Below are positions 10,436-21,033 of a stretch of 64,000 bases of DNA, piece by piece; within the stretch, counting starts at the first letter, position 1; every line of letters begins with the position of its first letter. The notes under the pieces are model-generated. The model was given only the letters and a program-made list of their open reading frames with translations. It searched no databases and had not been told where the DNA came from. The stretch covers positions 39,519,076 to 39,583,075 of the forward strand of contig NC_087069.1 of assembly GCF_963678635.1 (NCBI RefSeq), written 5' to 3'. The translations under genes were made by a program, and so were the position numbers. The DNA comes from Symsagittifera roscoffensis. Its lineage: Eukaryota > Xenacoelomorpha > Acoela > Convolutidae.

Positions 10436-11302
10436 AATCTTGAAGTCAATCTTCATAATCATTTCAGGCGCTAAACAAAATATTAATATACAATAACGAT
10501 TGATAAAAAGATCTCAGATCGTTTTCCTAAAATTCTGCAGTATTCTATAAAACATGTTTGGAAAATATTTATTGAAAATCAAAATAAAAATTAGTAGCAT
10601 GACAATAAACTGTTAGTAATCATAAAATCATCAGTTGTCCCAGCTTTATCACCTAAAACATAACAGCAATCATAAGCTCACTTATATCATTAAAACACTA
10701 AATCTTTTCTTAAATAAATTTAAACCATTTTAAACTTATATTCACTTAATCTTAAAATCAGATCATCAAGGCTTATCCTTGGATCAAAAAGAACAATTTT
10801 GTTCTCCCCCACCCACTTAGCTAGTGTCTAACGACCTCAAACGTCGATTCACTACCCAACCCTTTCAAAAAACCCAAGACTAATAGAAATTTTTGAAAAA
10901 AACTAATCATTCAAATTAGGATAAACAGTGAAGAACTTCGGTTATTCATCCTTCACTTGAACCCTCCTCTTATCAAGACCCAGGATAAATCTTAGAATTA
11001 GTAAGTTTAAAATAGTATCTAACGAACTACTCGCGTTCTAATTATACCTGAACCTTGTGGATCGATTTAATATTCTCCAACCCTTGAACACAATCACTAC
11101 CCTTAAGTAAGATTAAGTAAGTTAACACCTTAACTTATACTAGCCACGAAAAAGTAAAAATCATTCTTCGGAATCGATATACTTTTCTCTCCAACCCTGA
11201 ACAAATAGACCCAGGTTAAGCTAACCAAAAAATCGTAAGAACTAACAATTTAAGAAAATAGAAATCATCTAACAACTTTTTGCATCCGTCATCCTAAACC
11301 TT
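10436..11302 (+). promoter_or_regulatory. Long untranslated leader with repeated modules and hairpins
   Basis: No ORF. Two related modules read CTTCGG...CTTGAACCCTCC...GACCCAGGATAA (about 10932-10990) and CTTCGGAATCGAT...CCAACCCTGAACAAA...GACCCAGGTTAAG (about 11164-11220). Further ATCGATT...CCAACCC(TT)GAAC copies sit near 10843 and 11061. A hairpin ATCAAGG-CTTAT-CCTTGGAT lies near 10767-10786, and AGAACAATTTTGTTCT is at about 10790-10805. Repeated structured modules between the primer site and gag are where retroelements keep packaging or translation signals, but that role is inferred. Copy 2 has the hairpin module in tandem duplicate. Confidence 0.5.
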
Positions 11303-11770
11303 ATGTCATTTAAAAATCTAGGAAACAAACAAACAATCGTTTTACACAACTGTGAAATAGATAACAAAAAATACGACCTTGTAATCACACCACACACACA
11401 AACAGTTGGATATATTAGAACAAAACGACAAACACTAAAAAGGAAAATAATAACTAAACAAAGACAAATAACACGAAAAAGATTTTCCAAAAATAGAAAC
11501 GCATTTTCAGAATCAGAAGCCAGCAATTTAGACGAACTTTATAAATTAAAAGAATCTAGAGATAAAAATTGCCCCATTCACGATCAATTATATTTTTCCG
11601 ACTCAGAAACAACTTCGAATTCATCAAAAAGAGGAAAAAGACGAATAAAAAAGCAATATAAACACAAACCAGTACACTTATATAACTGGAATCAACCAAT
11701 TAGACACATTGATAATTACCTATTAACAGTCATTAAACGAAAAAATGAGCCAAACACACACTCCAAGTGA
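11303..11770 (+). CDS. 155-aa basic protein upstream of and overlapping gag
   Basis: ATG at 11303, intact in both copies (three substitutions in copy 2). Two basic clusters are visible: residues 40-65 and 109-122 (SKRGKRRIKKQYKHK, nuclear-localisation-like). Between them is an acidic/serine patch (SDSETTSNSS). No signal peptide or membrane segment. The last 26 nt overlap the start of gag in another frame, so gag would need reinitiation, leaky scanning or a separate mRNA. An extra ORF before gag is unusual for Gypsy elements. A small basic, probably nuclear or RNA-binding accessory protein is the best guess. No family recognised. Confidence 0.65.
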   Translation: MSFKNLGNKQTIVLHNCEIDNKKYDLVITPHTQTVGYIRTKRQTLKRKIITKQRQITRKRFSKNRNAFSESEASNLDELYKLKESRDKNCPIHDQLYFSDSETTSNSSKRGKRRIKKQYKHKPVHLYNWNQPIRHIDNYLLTVIKRKNEPNTHSK

Positions 11771-13799
11771 CGATAGTCCAGATGATGACGATATCTTCCC
11801 CTTCCTCGTAGATGCACCCACTGATAGAGGACAGCATATACTTTGCAAGAATTTACTACTAAATTTATTTGAACCCGGAATCAGCCCATGTAAAGCAGAG
11901 TTCCCAGATGTAAAGATCAAAAGACAAATTATTGATCACTATCTGAAAGATATATGTAATCTGACACAACAATACGGAATCTACACCATAGAATTCAGCT
12001 CACCAAACCCGAATCACCACAAATATGTAATTCAAACAGATGACCTTGATTTAGAATTTTCAAAAGTATTCTCAGAATACATAAAAAGCATACAATATCA
12101 TAATTCACAAAGAGCAAACTCCATATTCACTAATGAAGTTTTTGCCATAATATATAGTTATATCTCAATATTAGAAAACGAAATTCCAATCCCAAGTGTC
12201 TCACCGACAGAGACATCTAAACATATAAGGGTACGACATGAAATCACACTATTTTCAACTTTTCTACATATAATTAAAGAAAATTTCACTAAAGATGATG
12301 TTTCACAACATACAAAACATGATTTACAAAAAATTTTGGCATGGTTTATAATAGATTATTTCACACATAATATAGATTTAATTTCACAAGCAAGAAAAAA
12401 TATCAGACCTCAAAATTCAAACGATGATACCGCCATCACAGAGCAGTCAGACTACGTTTGGGACCCCGAATGGTCTCATTATGCATTTATAAATATCCCA
12501 CAATCAATTGCAAGTCAAGCAATAAGTACAATATCTTATATAAGAGATTATGTAAGAGTAATACCATTATCCATTGATGCAACACCATTAAACTACAATA
12601 CATTTTTACCTGATACGCGAAATAACAGTTTAAATTCGACCGTCATACACAATGAAAACCTTAATGGAACTAGGAATCTCACTCAACAAGATATTCAGAC
12701 ACCATCACACTTCATAAATGAAGAAATCGTCCAAACAACAACAACTACACAACAAAGTATTTCACCAATACGTCCAAATTTAACAACACCAAGAAATACA
12801 AACACTTCACTAGCACAGGTAACCTTACAATCAACCGTTAAACCTTCGGTTGCTCCAAAATATTCACAAATGGATTATCAAACATGTAGACCCATGACAA
12901 TACCGTCAAAAACACGCAGAACGTTCACAAGAAACAATTTTGCGGAACACAATTATACTTACACACATTCATCAAAAACAAACTATCCCCCCCGAAAAAA
13001 TAATAATAATCAGATAAGATCTCGATATTGGGATAACCCAATGGCAACAACCAATTCAGTAAATTTTCAAACTAATTCACATCCTCCACAGGATGGTAGT
13101 GAAAATTACCCATTCTTTCAACAGAATAAAAATAAAAAGCAAGCATCTCATCAAACGGATTATTTATCCTCTGATGATGATTATTTACAACCAGATATAT
13201 TTGCACCATACACTCAAGAATATCGTGGACAAGGAGTGCAAAAACCGTATACATATCATAGAATTTTTTCTCCACACCCAACAGATACACAAAATCAACA
13301 ACCAATGCAAATGCAAAACCCAATTAATACACAATCTTTTCAACCAATTCAGCCACAAAACCCAATGATTACACACTCGTATCAACCAACACAAATGCAA
13401 AATGAAATACCACTTCCATATTACCTTCAACAACACGAAATAACAGTAAATCAACTTTCGAATTTTTCACAAATGCCAAATGCAGCAGAATCATTACAAA
13501 TGACAATGAATCCATACCTTATGGGTGGATCATCAATAACATCAAACAAACCATTAATGGTATTCACAGGAACAGACCCTGAATATTCTGTAGAAGATTA
13601 TTTAAATGCAGTAACAGCAAATTTAATTTTAAATATAGGACCTGAACCAATCAATACGCCATTACATCAAAACTGGATACATCGACGCACAGCGTTGATA
13701 CAGACAACCTTAGACGGCGCAGCCCAGGTTTTCAGTATTGCCTATAGAAATAAAATCAAATTGGAAAAGATTTACACAAGAATTTTCAAAAATGTTTGA
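11745..13799 (+). pseudogene. gag: gag, N-terminal and capsid part (broken, copy 1)
   Basis: ATG at 11745 opens the structural polyprotein. The first 580 residues or so are rich in Q, N, T, S and P, with several QPIQ/QMQNP-like runs. The capsid-like domain starts near the phrase SVEDYLNAVTANLILNIG and carries the AAQ-W-F pattern of the Gypsy Gag domain. Against copy 2, copy 1 lacks 5 nt after 13726 in the sequence following GCAGCCCA, which shifts the frame, so the last 25 residues here are nonsense. The frame resumes in the next entry. Gag and Pol appear to have been one continuous frame originally, since no programmed shift is needed between them. Confidence 0.85.
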
Positions 13800-16700
13800 C
13801 TCCGAAAGAAACAAACAAAAACAAAGAGTTTTATGTAATGAAATTCGCAGATTACCAAATGAAACCATCAAACAATTAGCAGTACGTATCGAAACACTAG
13901 TTCGAAAAGCATATTCATTAAATACACACGACTATAAAAACACAAAAATGACAGAAATCTTAATGATGACCTTAACACCTCAATTAAGGAAAATAGCAAT
14001 AAAAAAGAGAGCATCCCATCCCTCCTCAATTCGAGAGCCCGATTTAGATTTTCGAAAACTAGTAGACAAACTAGAGCAAGCGGAAATCACAATGAAACTT
14101 GAAGAAACAGAAAATCTGAAATTACAATATGTTAACCGAATTGAAACAAATACCACAAATATCAATAATATACAAGAATCAGATACAGACCTCGTTGAAA
14201 AAATCACTGAAATACTCAATATTTACGAAAAACACCCAAACTTTAAAGGCAAACCATCTTTCAAAAAATGGTGTAATTATTGCCGACGATACGGACATAG
14301 TATTTCTGAATGTAGACAAAAACAACAGGACAATCAAAACAAACCTCAAAAATATAAAGAACCGAATAAATCATTCTATCAGTACATGAAAAAAGATCAA
14401 AATCTACCGAACAAAAGTGTATACAGCAACAACAGTTCAGGAAAACCACTTCCGAACAATACAAACTACACGAGAACTCAATCACCATATAACTCAAGTT
14501 ATAGAGGAAGATCACCAGAACGAAGAAATACACAAAATTCGTCACAAAATCATTACAATAGACCAAATAGTCGAAATAACTACTCCAGATCAAATTCGAA
14601 CACAACACAATTTGTTTCTAGATCTAATTCCCAATCAAGGAATAAATACTATCCAAACAATCAATCACGAAACTCATCATACAATAGAAATAGAAACTAC
14701 TCCAATAATCGAAATAGAAGTTATTCAAACAACCGAAACCAGAATTACCCGAACAATCGATCAAGGAATAACTCATATAATAGATCAAACTATAACAGAC
14801 CAAACAATAATTATCAAAACAGATCACGAAATAATTCACAAAATCGACATTCAAGTTATAATAATCGTTATAGAAATTATTCCCAATCACCACACAGGAA
14901 TAATAACCATTATAATAACTCTAATAATCGCCACAGAAGTAGTACACCTAAACATCAAAGAAATATTAATCAAGTACAATCAAATCCAGAAACAACATCA
15001 GACCCCCCAGGTATTGATGACACAGGAAATAACAAACTACAACTAAATCAAATAAATTGCGAATCATCAGATTCAGAAAGTGATACAGAAAACACTATCT
15101 CCATAAATATGATAGCAGTCGAAAATGACTACGAACCTATTATATATGAACAACCTTTTTCATCACATATATATGAAAATCATTTAGAACTCCTTCACAA
15201 TTATTATATTGAACCCATCCATTCCACACAAACGGCACAAGAAGCTAACGAAATCAACACTACAAATCAATCCATTGAAAATGACAAAACAAAATGCTTG
15301 AATACAAATCACATCTATCAAAATATACAAAAAGAACAACCCAAAGAAAAAATTTGGACAATACTATTTCTTTTAGAAAGTCCAAGAAACAAAGAACTTC
15401 AACCACCAGATCTTGAAATTGATTTTTTAATTGATTCAGGAATAGAATCAAACATAATAAACATTCCCACATGGAATGAGATAAAATCATTACAGCCAAA
15501 ACTAACGCCTCTTGAAACATCCAGTAAACTAGCAACAGCACAAGGATCAACATTGGTAAACTATGGAAATATTCAATTATTTCTTCTCCCCACAAGAACA
15601 ATAGAGCAGAATAAAATTTTAAATAAACCATTTAAACAAATATTCCATATCACGGATATTAAACACAATATTATTGGAATACCATTTATCTCTAAATATA
15701 TACCAACAATCAACATTTTGAATAGTAAAATACTAATCAAAGATAAATACACAAAAACAAAAGACACATCCCTAATATTTTTTCAAAGATTAAATAAACA
15801 ACCACCATTCTTTTCGAAATTTTATCCGATATATAATCAACAAAGAAAACACCTGAAACCACTATCAGGAAACATATATAATTTTTCAATAAAACAAGTT
15901 CACCAATATGATAAAAAACAAAATAAACAACAACTCTATATGTCAGATTTTGAATTCAAACCTATCCATAAGTTTTTCAAAATCACAATCTCATCCATAA
16001 AATATTTGAAAAACTCGAACTCAGATATTATTTCTCTACATGTATACAACAATACACCCTATCAAGTAACATTACCTTTAGGAATTTTAGGCTATTGCGA
16101 AACCAACGCTACGATATCACCAATACATGAAAAAGCATACCGCGTTAATAATATACTCCAATTATTAGATATTTGTCAATCCACAATTCTTAATGAAGAA
16201 TTATCCATAAATAATATAATAAGTAAAGAAAAAAGAAACACAGATTATTTCACAAAAACCCCATATTTCAAACCTACATTCAACATAAATAACTATACAG
16301 AGAATCAACAGAAATTTTTAACAATATTTAACTTCCAACATTCACAAATAACACAAGACGAATTTGAAAAATTAGCCAAACAGCTAATAAAATATTCATC
16401 AGTCTATGCAACATCTAAATTTGATGTTGGCGAAATCAGCTCATCACTACATCTTCCATTAAAGCCTGACGCAGTTTTCAAAAAACAAAGAGCAAGTAAA
16501 GTACCAATTCACTTACATGATAAAGTAAACAGATTACTCGATATTTTAGAACAATACAATATTATCTCACCAGTAAACAAAGAAGAACAACCAAAAGGTA
16601 ACACATTTATCAACCCTGTTATCATCCTAGCAAAAGGAGAATCATTAAAAATAGTTCTAGACGCTAGATACCTTAATTCACTAATAGACGAATCAAAATG

Positions 16701-16926
16701 CAATTGGCCTATTGAACCAATACAAGTTATTTTAACAAAAATAAACGGAAAATACTTTACAACCGCAGATATGAATAGTGCATATAATCAAATGCCACTA
16801 GATGAACAATCGCGACGCTTAACACAATTTGTTATTGGAAATCAGCAATATGAATTCAACCGCCTATTCTATGGAATATCCATAGGACCAGCAGCATTTT
16901 CAGCTTTTATGAGCAAAATTTTTTGA
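13738..16926 (+). pseudogene. gag-pol: gag-pol continuation: capsid end, zinc knuckle, protease, RT start
   Basis: Continues the polyprotein after the 5-nt deletion; the open frame has no ATG of its own. Domains in order: the end of capsid (NWKRFTQEFSKMF and RRLPNETIKQL); a CCHC zinc knuckle CNYCRRYGHSISEC (14272-14313, C-x2-C-x4-H-x4-C); a tract of about 170 residues made of N, R, S and Y (NNRNRSYSNNRNQNYP type) likely to bind RNA; a retroviral aspartic protease with active site IDSG at 15430-15441 (copy 2 has the canonical DSGA, here DSGI); and RT blocks VLDARYLNSLID and TTADMNSAYNQMPL. It ends at TGA 16924-16926 where copy 2 has an arginine codon, just before the RT active site. Confidence 0.9.
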
Positions 16927-18312
16927 CCACTAATACTCAAGAAAAACGCAATCACCTATTTAGACGATGTTTTTATGCAATCACAGACAAAAGAAGAAAT
17001 GTTCAATGTTTTAGAACACTATCACAAAATACTCCAAAACGAAAATCTGAAGGCCGCCCCCGATAAATCACACTTCTTTTTAACACGAGTTAAATTCTTA
17101 GGACATAATATAGAAAGAAAAACAATCACTCCATTAAAATCACGCATTGATGCTATTCAGAAGCTCCAACCACCAACAAACAAAAAGAAAATCCAAGAAT
17201 TCCTTGGAATGTTAAACTTTTTAAGCAAATATGTCTATAAAATGCAATTATACCTAAGACCATTCTATAAAATACTTAGACAACAAAATAATTTTGAATG
17301 GAACACAGAACATCAAACACGATTTGAAGAAATTAAAAAACACTTAACTGAACAAATTTCGAATACAATTCCAGATCCAAATCAACCATTCTATGCAATG
17401 TGCGATGCTTCGAATTTTGGCATCGGCGCAGCATTATTACAATCACACAATGGCACAAACAAAATGAATCTTATATCAGCAATTTCTCGATTATTCACTC
17501 AAGCAGAGCTACGACTCTCAACTCTAATGAGAGAATGTACAGCCATAATATATACACTTACAGAATATGAATTCCTGATACTTGGATCAAAACATCCAAC
17601 AGTCCTATTCACAGACCACAAACCAATCATTTTTCTCTTTACACAAAAATCTAATCCAAATCACCGAGTTTATAGATTTCAACTAATTCTAATGAAATTC
17701 CCAAACTTACATATTGTTTGGACAGCAGGAAAAAATCTTGCATTACCAGACACTTTAAGTCGAAATACACCACCTGAATTACTTACACGTAAAACTACAG
17801 TAGAAATACCCAAAAATATAAAATTCTACCTTGCAGAGAACGAAACATCACCCCGACTAGAATGCAAATATGCAGTAAAAACTGACGTTGAACAATCACA
17901 GATAAACAATCTACAACACTTCCCACTTTATTTAGATTGCCAAAATAACCACTACGAAGTTGATCTACTTGGAACATCAACTTTCAAACCAATTCCATAT
18001 TCACAATGGATAAAAAATAACACCCAACAAAAAAGAGTAAAACAACACCCACATGAAAAAGATCTTTTTCCATTAATTGAAAAAGAAAATCTAACTGATA
18101 AAATAAATTTATCAGGACCACAAACAAACGATTCAAAGTACACAATAAATCAAGTTTTTGACCTCCATGACCCACTTGATACAATTCCTTTATCTAAATT
18201 AGAAATTGAAAACATTTTTCTCCCCCCAACAGATAAAATTACAATTAATACTTTGAAACAATATCAAAATCTTGACCCAGTAATTAGACAACTAAAATCC
18301 TGGCACAAATAA
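16927..18312 (+). pseudogene. pol: RT catalytic end and RNase H (same frame, after one stop)
   Basis: Same frame as the previous entry, separated only by its TGA. The RT active site YLDD is at 16957-16968, followed by LKAAPDKSHFFLTRVKFLGH, the Gypsy block after the catalytic box. RNase H has its acidic residues in place: MCDASNFGIGAALL (D at 17404), LMRECTAIIY (E at 17533) and LFTDHKPI (D at 17614), then LPDTLSR. A linker toward integrase ends at TAA 18310. Copy 2 reads on in frame here, so the stop comes from the altered block that follows. The enzyme would copy element RNA into DNA in cytoplasmic particles. This copy's product would be truncated. Confidence 0.92.
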
Positions 18313-18361
18313 ATCTTTGCTGTCCGTGACGCTTCCTCTTGAGGAGTCAGTATTGTTCACG
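18313..18361 (+). other. Replaced block within pol, copy 1 only
   Basis: Where copy 2 has about a dozen nucleotides, copy 1 has about 49 unrelated ones, including CTTCCTCTTGAGGAG, a small hairpin. Sequence on both sides matches copy 2. The block brings in-frame stops, so it is damage and not function. It looks like repair filler or a template switch. Confidence 0.6.
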
Positions 18362-18501
18362 TCAAGGCAGATACAACTATTTTAGGAAATAAAACACTCC
18401 TCCGATATTTTCGAAAATTTAATAATACTACAATTAACGAAAACACAGACCTTCTAGAATACAAATTAAATGAATCTACAGTTCCCTGTCTCCCTCTAAG
18501 T

Positions 18502-19107
18502 ATGATTCTTATAGCTTTTAATATTTCACATACACAAAACATTAAAGGACACTCTGGATCAGAGAAAACATATTCAAATTTCATACAAAACTTTTATTTT
18601 CCAAATGCACCAATTTGGCTAAAAGTACTATGCAATGAGTGTATAGTATGTCAGCTAAATAAACCTTATCCAAATCAAAAACAAATAGCACAAAAACAAG
18701 GTTTTAAAGGACAAAGTTTGTACTTTAACCACCGTATTTCATTTGATACAAAAGGACCAATTTCACCCTCATCCGAAGGAAATTCCTACATTATGGTAAT
18801 TGTTGACGCGTTTACACATTATGTAGCACTTAACCCAGTACCACATTGTAACGCTTATTACGCTTACACAACACTTTATGAACACTGGATAGCCAAATTC
18901 GGACTACCAGAAATTTTAGTTACAGACAACGGTACGGAATTCATAAATAATGAAATCATCACACTATGTCATTTATATAACATCAAACACAAACCACGTA
19001 CATCTCACGCACCTTGGACAAACGGCTTAGTCGAAGGTATGAACCGTTCACTACAAGAATATCTTAGATGTATCATCAATGGAAATGATACAAGATACAC
19101 CGAATGA
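18502..19107 (+). pseudogene. pol: Integrase zinc finger and catalytic core
   Basis: Same frame as the RT. The HHCC finger is visible as HTQNIKGHSG followed by CNECIVC. The catalytic core has FDTKGP (D at 18745), VTDNGTEF (D at 18925) and GLVEGMNRSL (E at 19033), giving D-x59-D-x35-E, the classic spacing for retroviral and Gypsy integrases. The frame ends at TGA 19105-19107, followed by more matching integrase sequence in the same frame, so this is a premature stop. It would join element DNA to the chromosome with a 4-bp stagger, which fits the CATG and CACT duplications. Confidence 0.93.
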
Positions 19108-20024
19108 TCAGCAGATGTAAAACTATTTCCCTTAGCATATAATTCACAAATCACGACAACTCTAGGAAGGTCACCATATGAAATGGTTTTTAATCAAAAG
19201 CCACGCAAACCAATTATGTTTACAGCAAACTCTCATAAAAATGCACAAAGTTATTGTCAACCAAATAAAGACTCAATTTGTTACAACTTACCTTTACATA
19301 CACACGATGAAGATCATTTTCATCACCCACAAATTCTTAGTTTGCCTCCGGTACACACACCGAATGGATTTTAAACAGAGATAAAAAACATAATGAAATT
19401 TACCAAAAAGTAACAAAAAAGTTGTTACAAAGGCAAAACATTAATGAACAAATCAATTCACGCTTTACACCAGCCTCCAATTTAAAAATTGGAACATTTG
19501 TTTTAATACCCAATTTTAACACTCAAAAAGGAATCTCTAAAAAATTACAACCCCTTCGTAAAGGACCATACCAAATAATTGCCAAACCCACTGATGTCAC
19601 ATATAAAATCACCGACTCAGACAAAAAAGAATTTGTTCAACATCGAAACAACCTATTACCTTATTACCCAAAAGAATACGCACTACGCGAACTAACTCAA
19701 TTATATTCTTTCACAGGTTTAAAAATTATTCAAAATAACCCACATACGGAGAATAAAACAAAGGAACAACATGACATTCATCTCGAAAATCAAAATAAAA
19801 AATCAACCACAACAAAAAACAATACAAAAAAGCTAGATCAAATTAAACCTCAAAAAGAAAGAAAAAATAGAAAATTGACAGAAAAAATAATACCCCAAGA
19901 ACAAATCGACAAATCAGAACATAGAGAGTCATCACGACTTAGAAATCAACCACGTAAAAACTATAAAACATTCATTCCACAATCTAAAATATTAAAGAAA
20001 GTTGAATTTCAAAAACAGCTTTAA
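19108..20024 (+). pseudogene. pol: Integrase C-terminal part, GPY-type module
   Basis: Two pieces: 19108-19374 in the pol frame (LGRSPYEMVFNQKPRKP) and 19422-20024 in another frame, so there is one frameshift between 19374 and 19422. The second piece has GTFVLIPNFNTQKG and LRKGPYQIIAKPTDVTYKI, the GPY/F module of Gypsy integrases, then a lysine/glutamine-rich tail that ends the polyprotein. Copy 2 retains the second piece in one frame with the core but has deleted most of the first. No chromodomain is seen. Confidence 0.85.
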
Positions 20025-20617
20025 TTTTATATTTCATAATCTTTGCACCTCTGAAATATTTTGAACTTTCATTTTTCAAAATAACATGCTGACAAACAAG
20101 CAACGATTCTAGTTCAAAATTAGCCAATAGGATTCATCCAATCCGTCACCTTCTCTAACTCTAACACAAACCAACTAGACGAACGATACTAAACTCCAGG
20201 CATATCTATAACTATAACTTTGTGACCTCCAGGTCAAAAATAAGCAAACCACTCCAACTTGACAACTAAAATAAATATCACCATAATATCATAACCCTCC
20301 CTTATCTAATAACCCAAAGATCAACAAAATTTCCCCAACTCCGATCTCAAATACCCCCCAAACAAATATGTTAAATTAGCCTAAAGTAAAAGAACGACCA
20401 TTTTAATTAGCCTAAAGTATAAAAATCTCAAAAATACCCCAGATCACTTGACAAATAAAAATAAATACAAAGAAGACCTCCCGACTACAATAAAATTCGC
20501 CCCCAACAGTTTTTCACAAAACTCAACCCACTTGTCAAAAAACCAATAAATGATCCGACCACACTTGAAAATTGCCTCAAACAACAAAAAATATTCGATC
20601 GAGAAGCCATTTCTTAA
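20025..20617 (+). other. pol to accessory-ORF spacer
   Basis: About 590 nt without an ORF, conserved in copy 2 (38601-39202). It includes a repeated phrase TTAGCCTAAAGTA(T/A)AA near 20375 and 20407. It could carry the splice acceptor or subgenomic start for the downstream block, but I cannot point to one with confidence. Confidence 0.45.
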
Positions 20618-20848
20618 ATGCTCTTCTATCGACCAGTCAACTTAATATTCAACATTTTCATAAACTTTTTAACAATATTTAAACTTTTATTCATATTTCT
20701 TTTTGATACCTTTGAAGCTTTTGTAATAATCTTAATCATTTTTTGCAATATTTTTTTAATTTTCTATTCCATATTTGAACTATACCTCCAGCTTTCAAAA
20801 GCTATTGACTATATCCACAGGTACGATTCACAAAACTTATCTAAATGA
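20618..20848 (+). CDS. 76-aa double-helix membrane protein
   Basis: ATG at 20618. Almost the whole protein is hydrophobic: a first segment up to about residue 29, a short polar DTFE turn, a second segment to about residue 55, then a hydrophilic tail (SKAIDYIHRYDSQNLSK). There is no cleavable signal, so it should be a two-helix hairpin. Copy 2 keeps all 76 codons; changes lie in the first helix and are nearly all hydrophobic for hydrophobic, as expected if hydropathy is selected. The TGA overlaps the next ATG as ATGA, a termination-reinitiation arrangement. Size and topology resemble viral ion-channel or membrane-remodelling proteins, which is inference only. Confidence 0.7.
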   Translation: MLFYRPVNLIFNIFINFLTIFKLLFIFLFDTFEAFVIILIIFCNIFLIFYSIFELYLQLSKAIDYIHRYDSQNLSK

Positions 20849-21033
20849 TACAAACCATTTTTAGTAGAACAGATATTTTTTTACTATTTGTAATTTTTAT
20901 AACATTTCTATCATCCCTCATCTTGACAATATGCAAATGTATAAAGAAAGCAATCATCACATTCGCTCTAGCAACAATCCTCCTAATTCTTTTTCTAGAA
21001 GAATACTATAATAAACATAAATTTTTCCACTAA
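20845..21033 (+). CDS. 62-aa double-helix membrane protein
   Basis: ATG overlaps the stop of the 76-aa ORF by 4 nt (ATGA). Two hydrophobic helices (residues about 10-31 and 38-52) flank a basic cysteine loop, CKCIKKAI, and the tail is charged (EEYYNKHK). Copy 2 keeps the full frame with only a few changes. The two ORFs look like a co-translated pair and may act together in a membrane. The 3' end overlaps the open frame of ORF P by 35 nt in a +1 relation. No family recognised. Confidence 0.7.
   Translation: MIQTIFSRTDIFLLFVIFITFLSSLILTICKCIKKAIITFALATILLILFLEEYYNKHKFFH

Noticed and set aside
13093-13454. Additional frames over gag on both strands
   Set aside because: Shadows of the Q/N/T-rich gag sequence; the main frame shows the Gag motifs.
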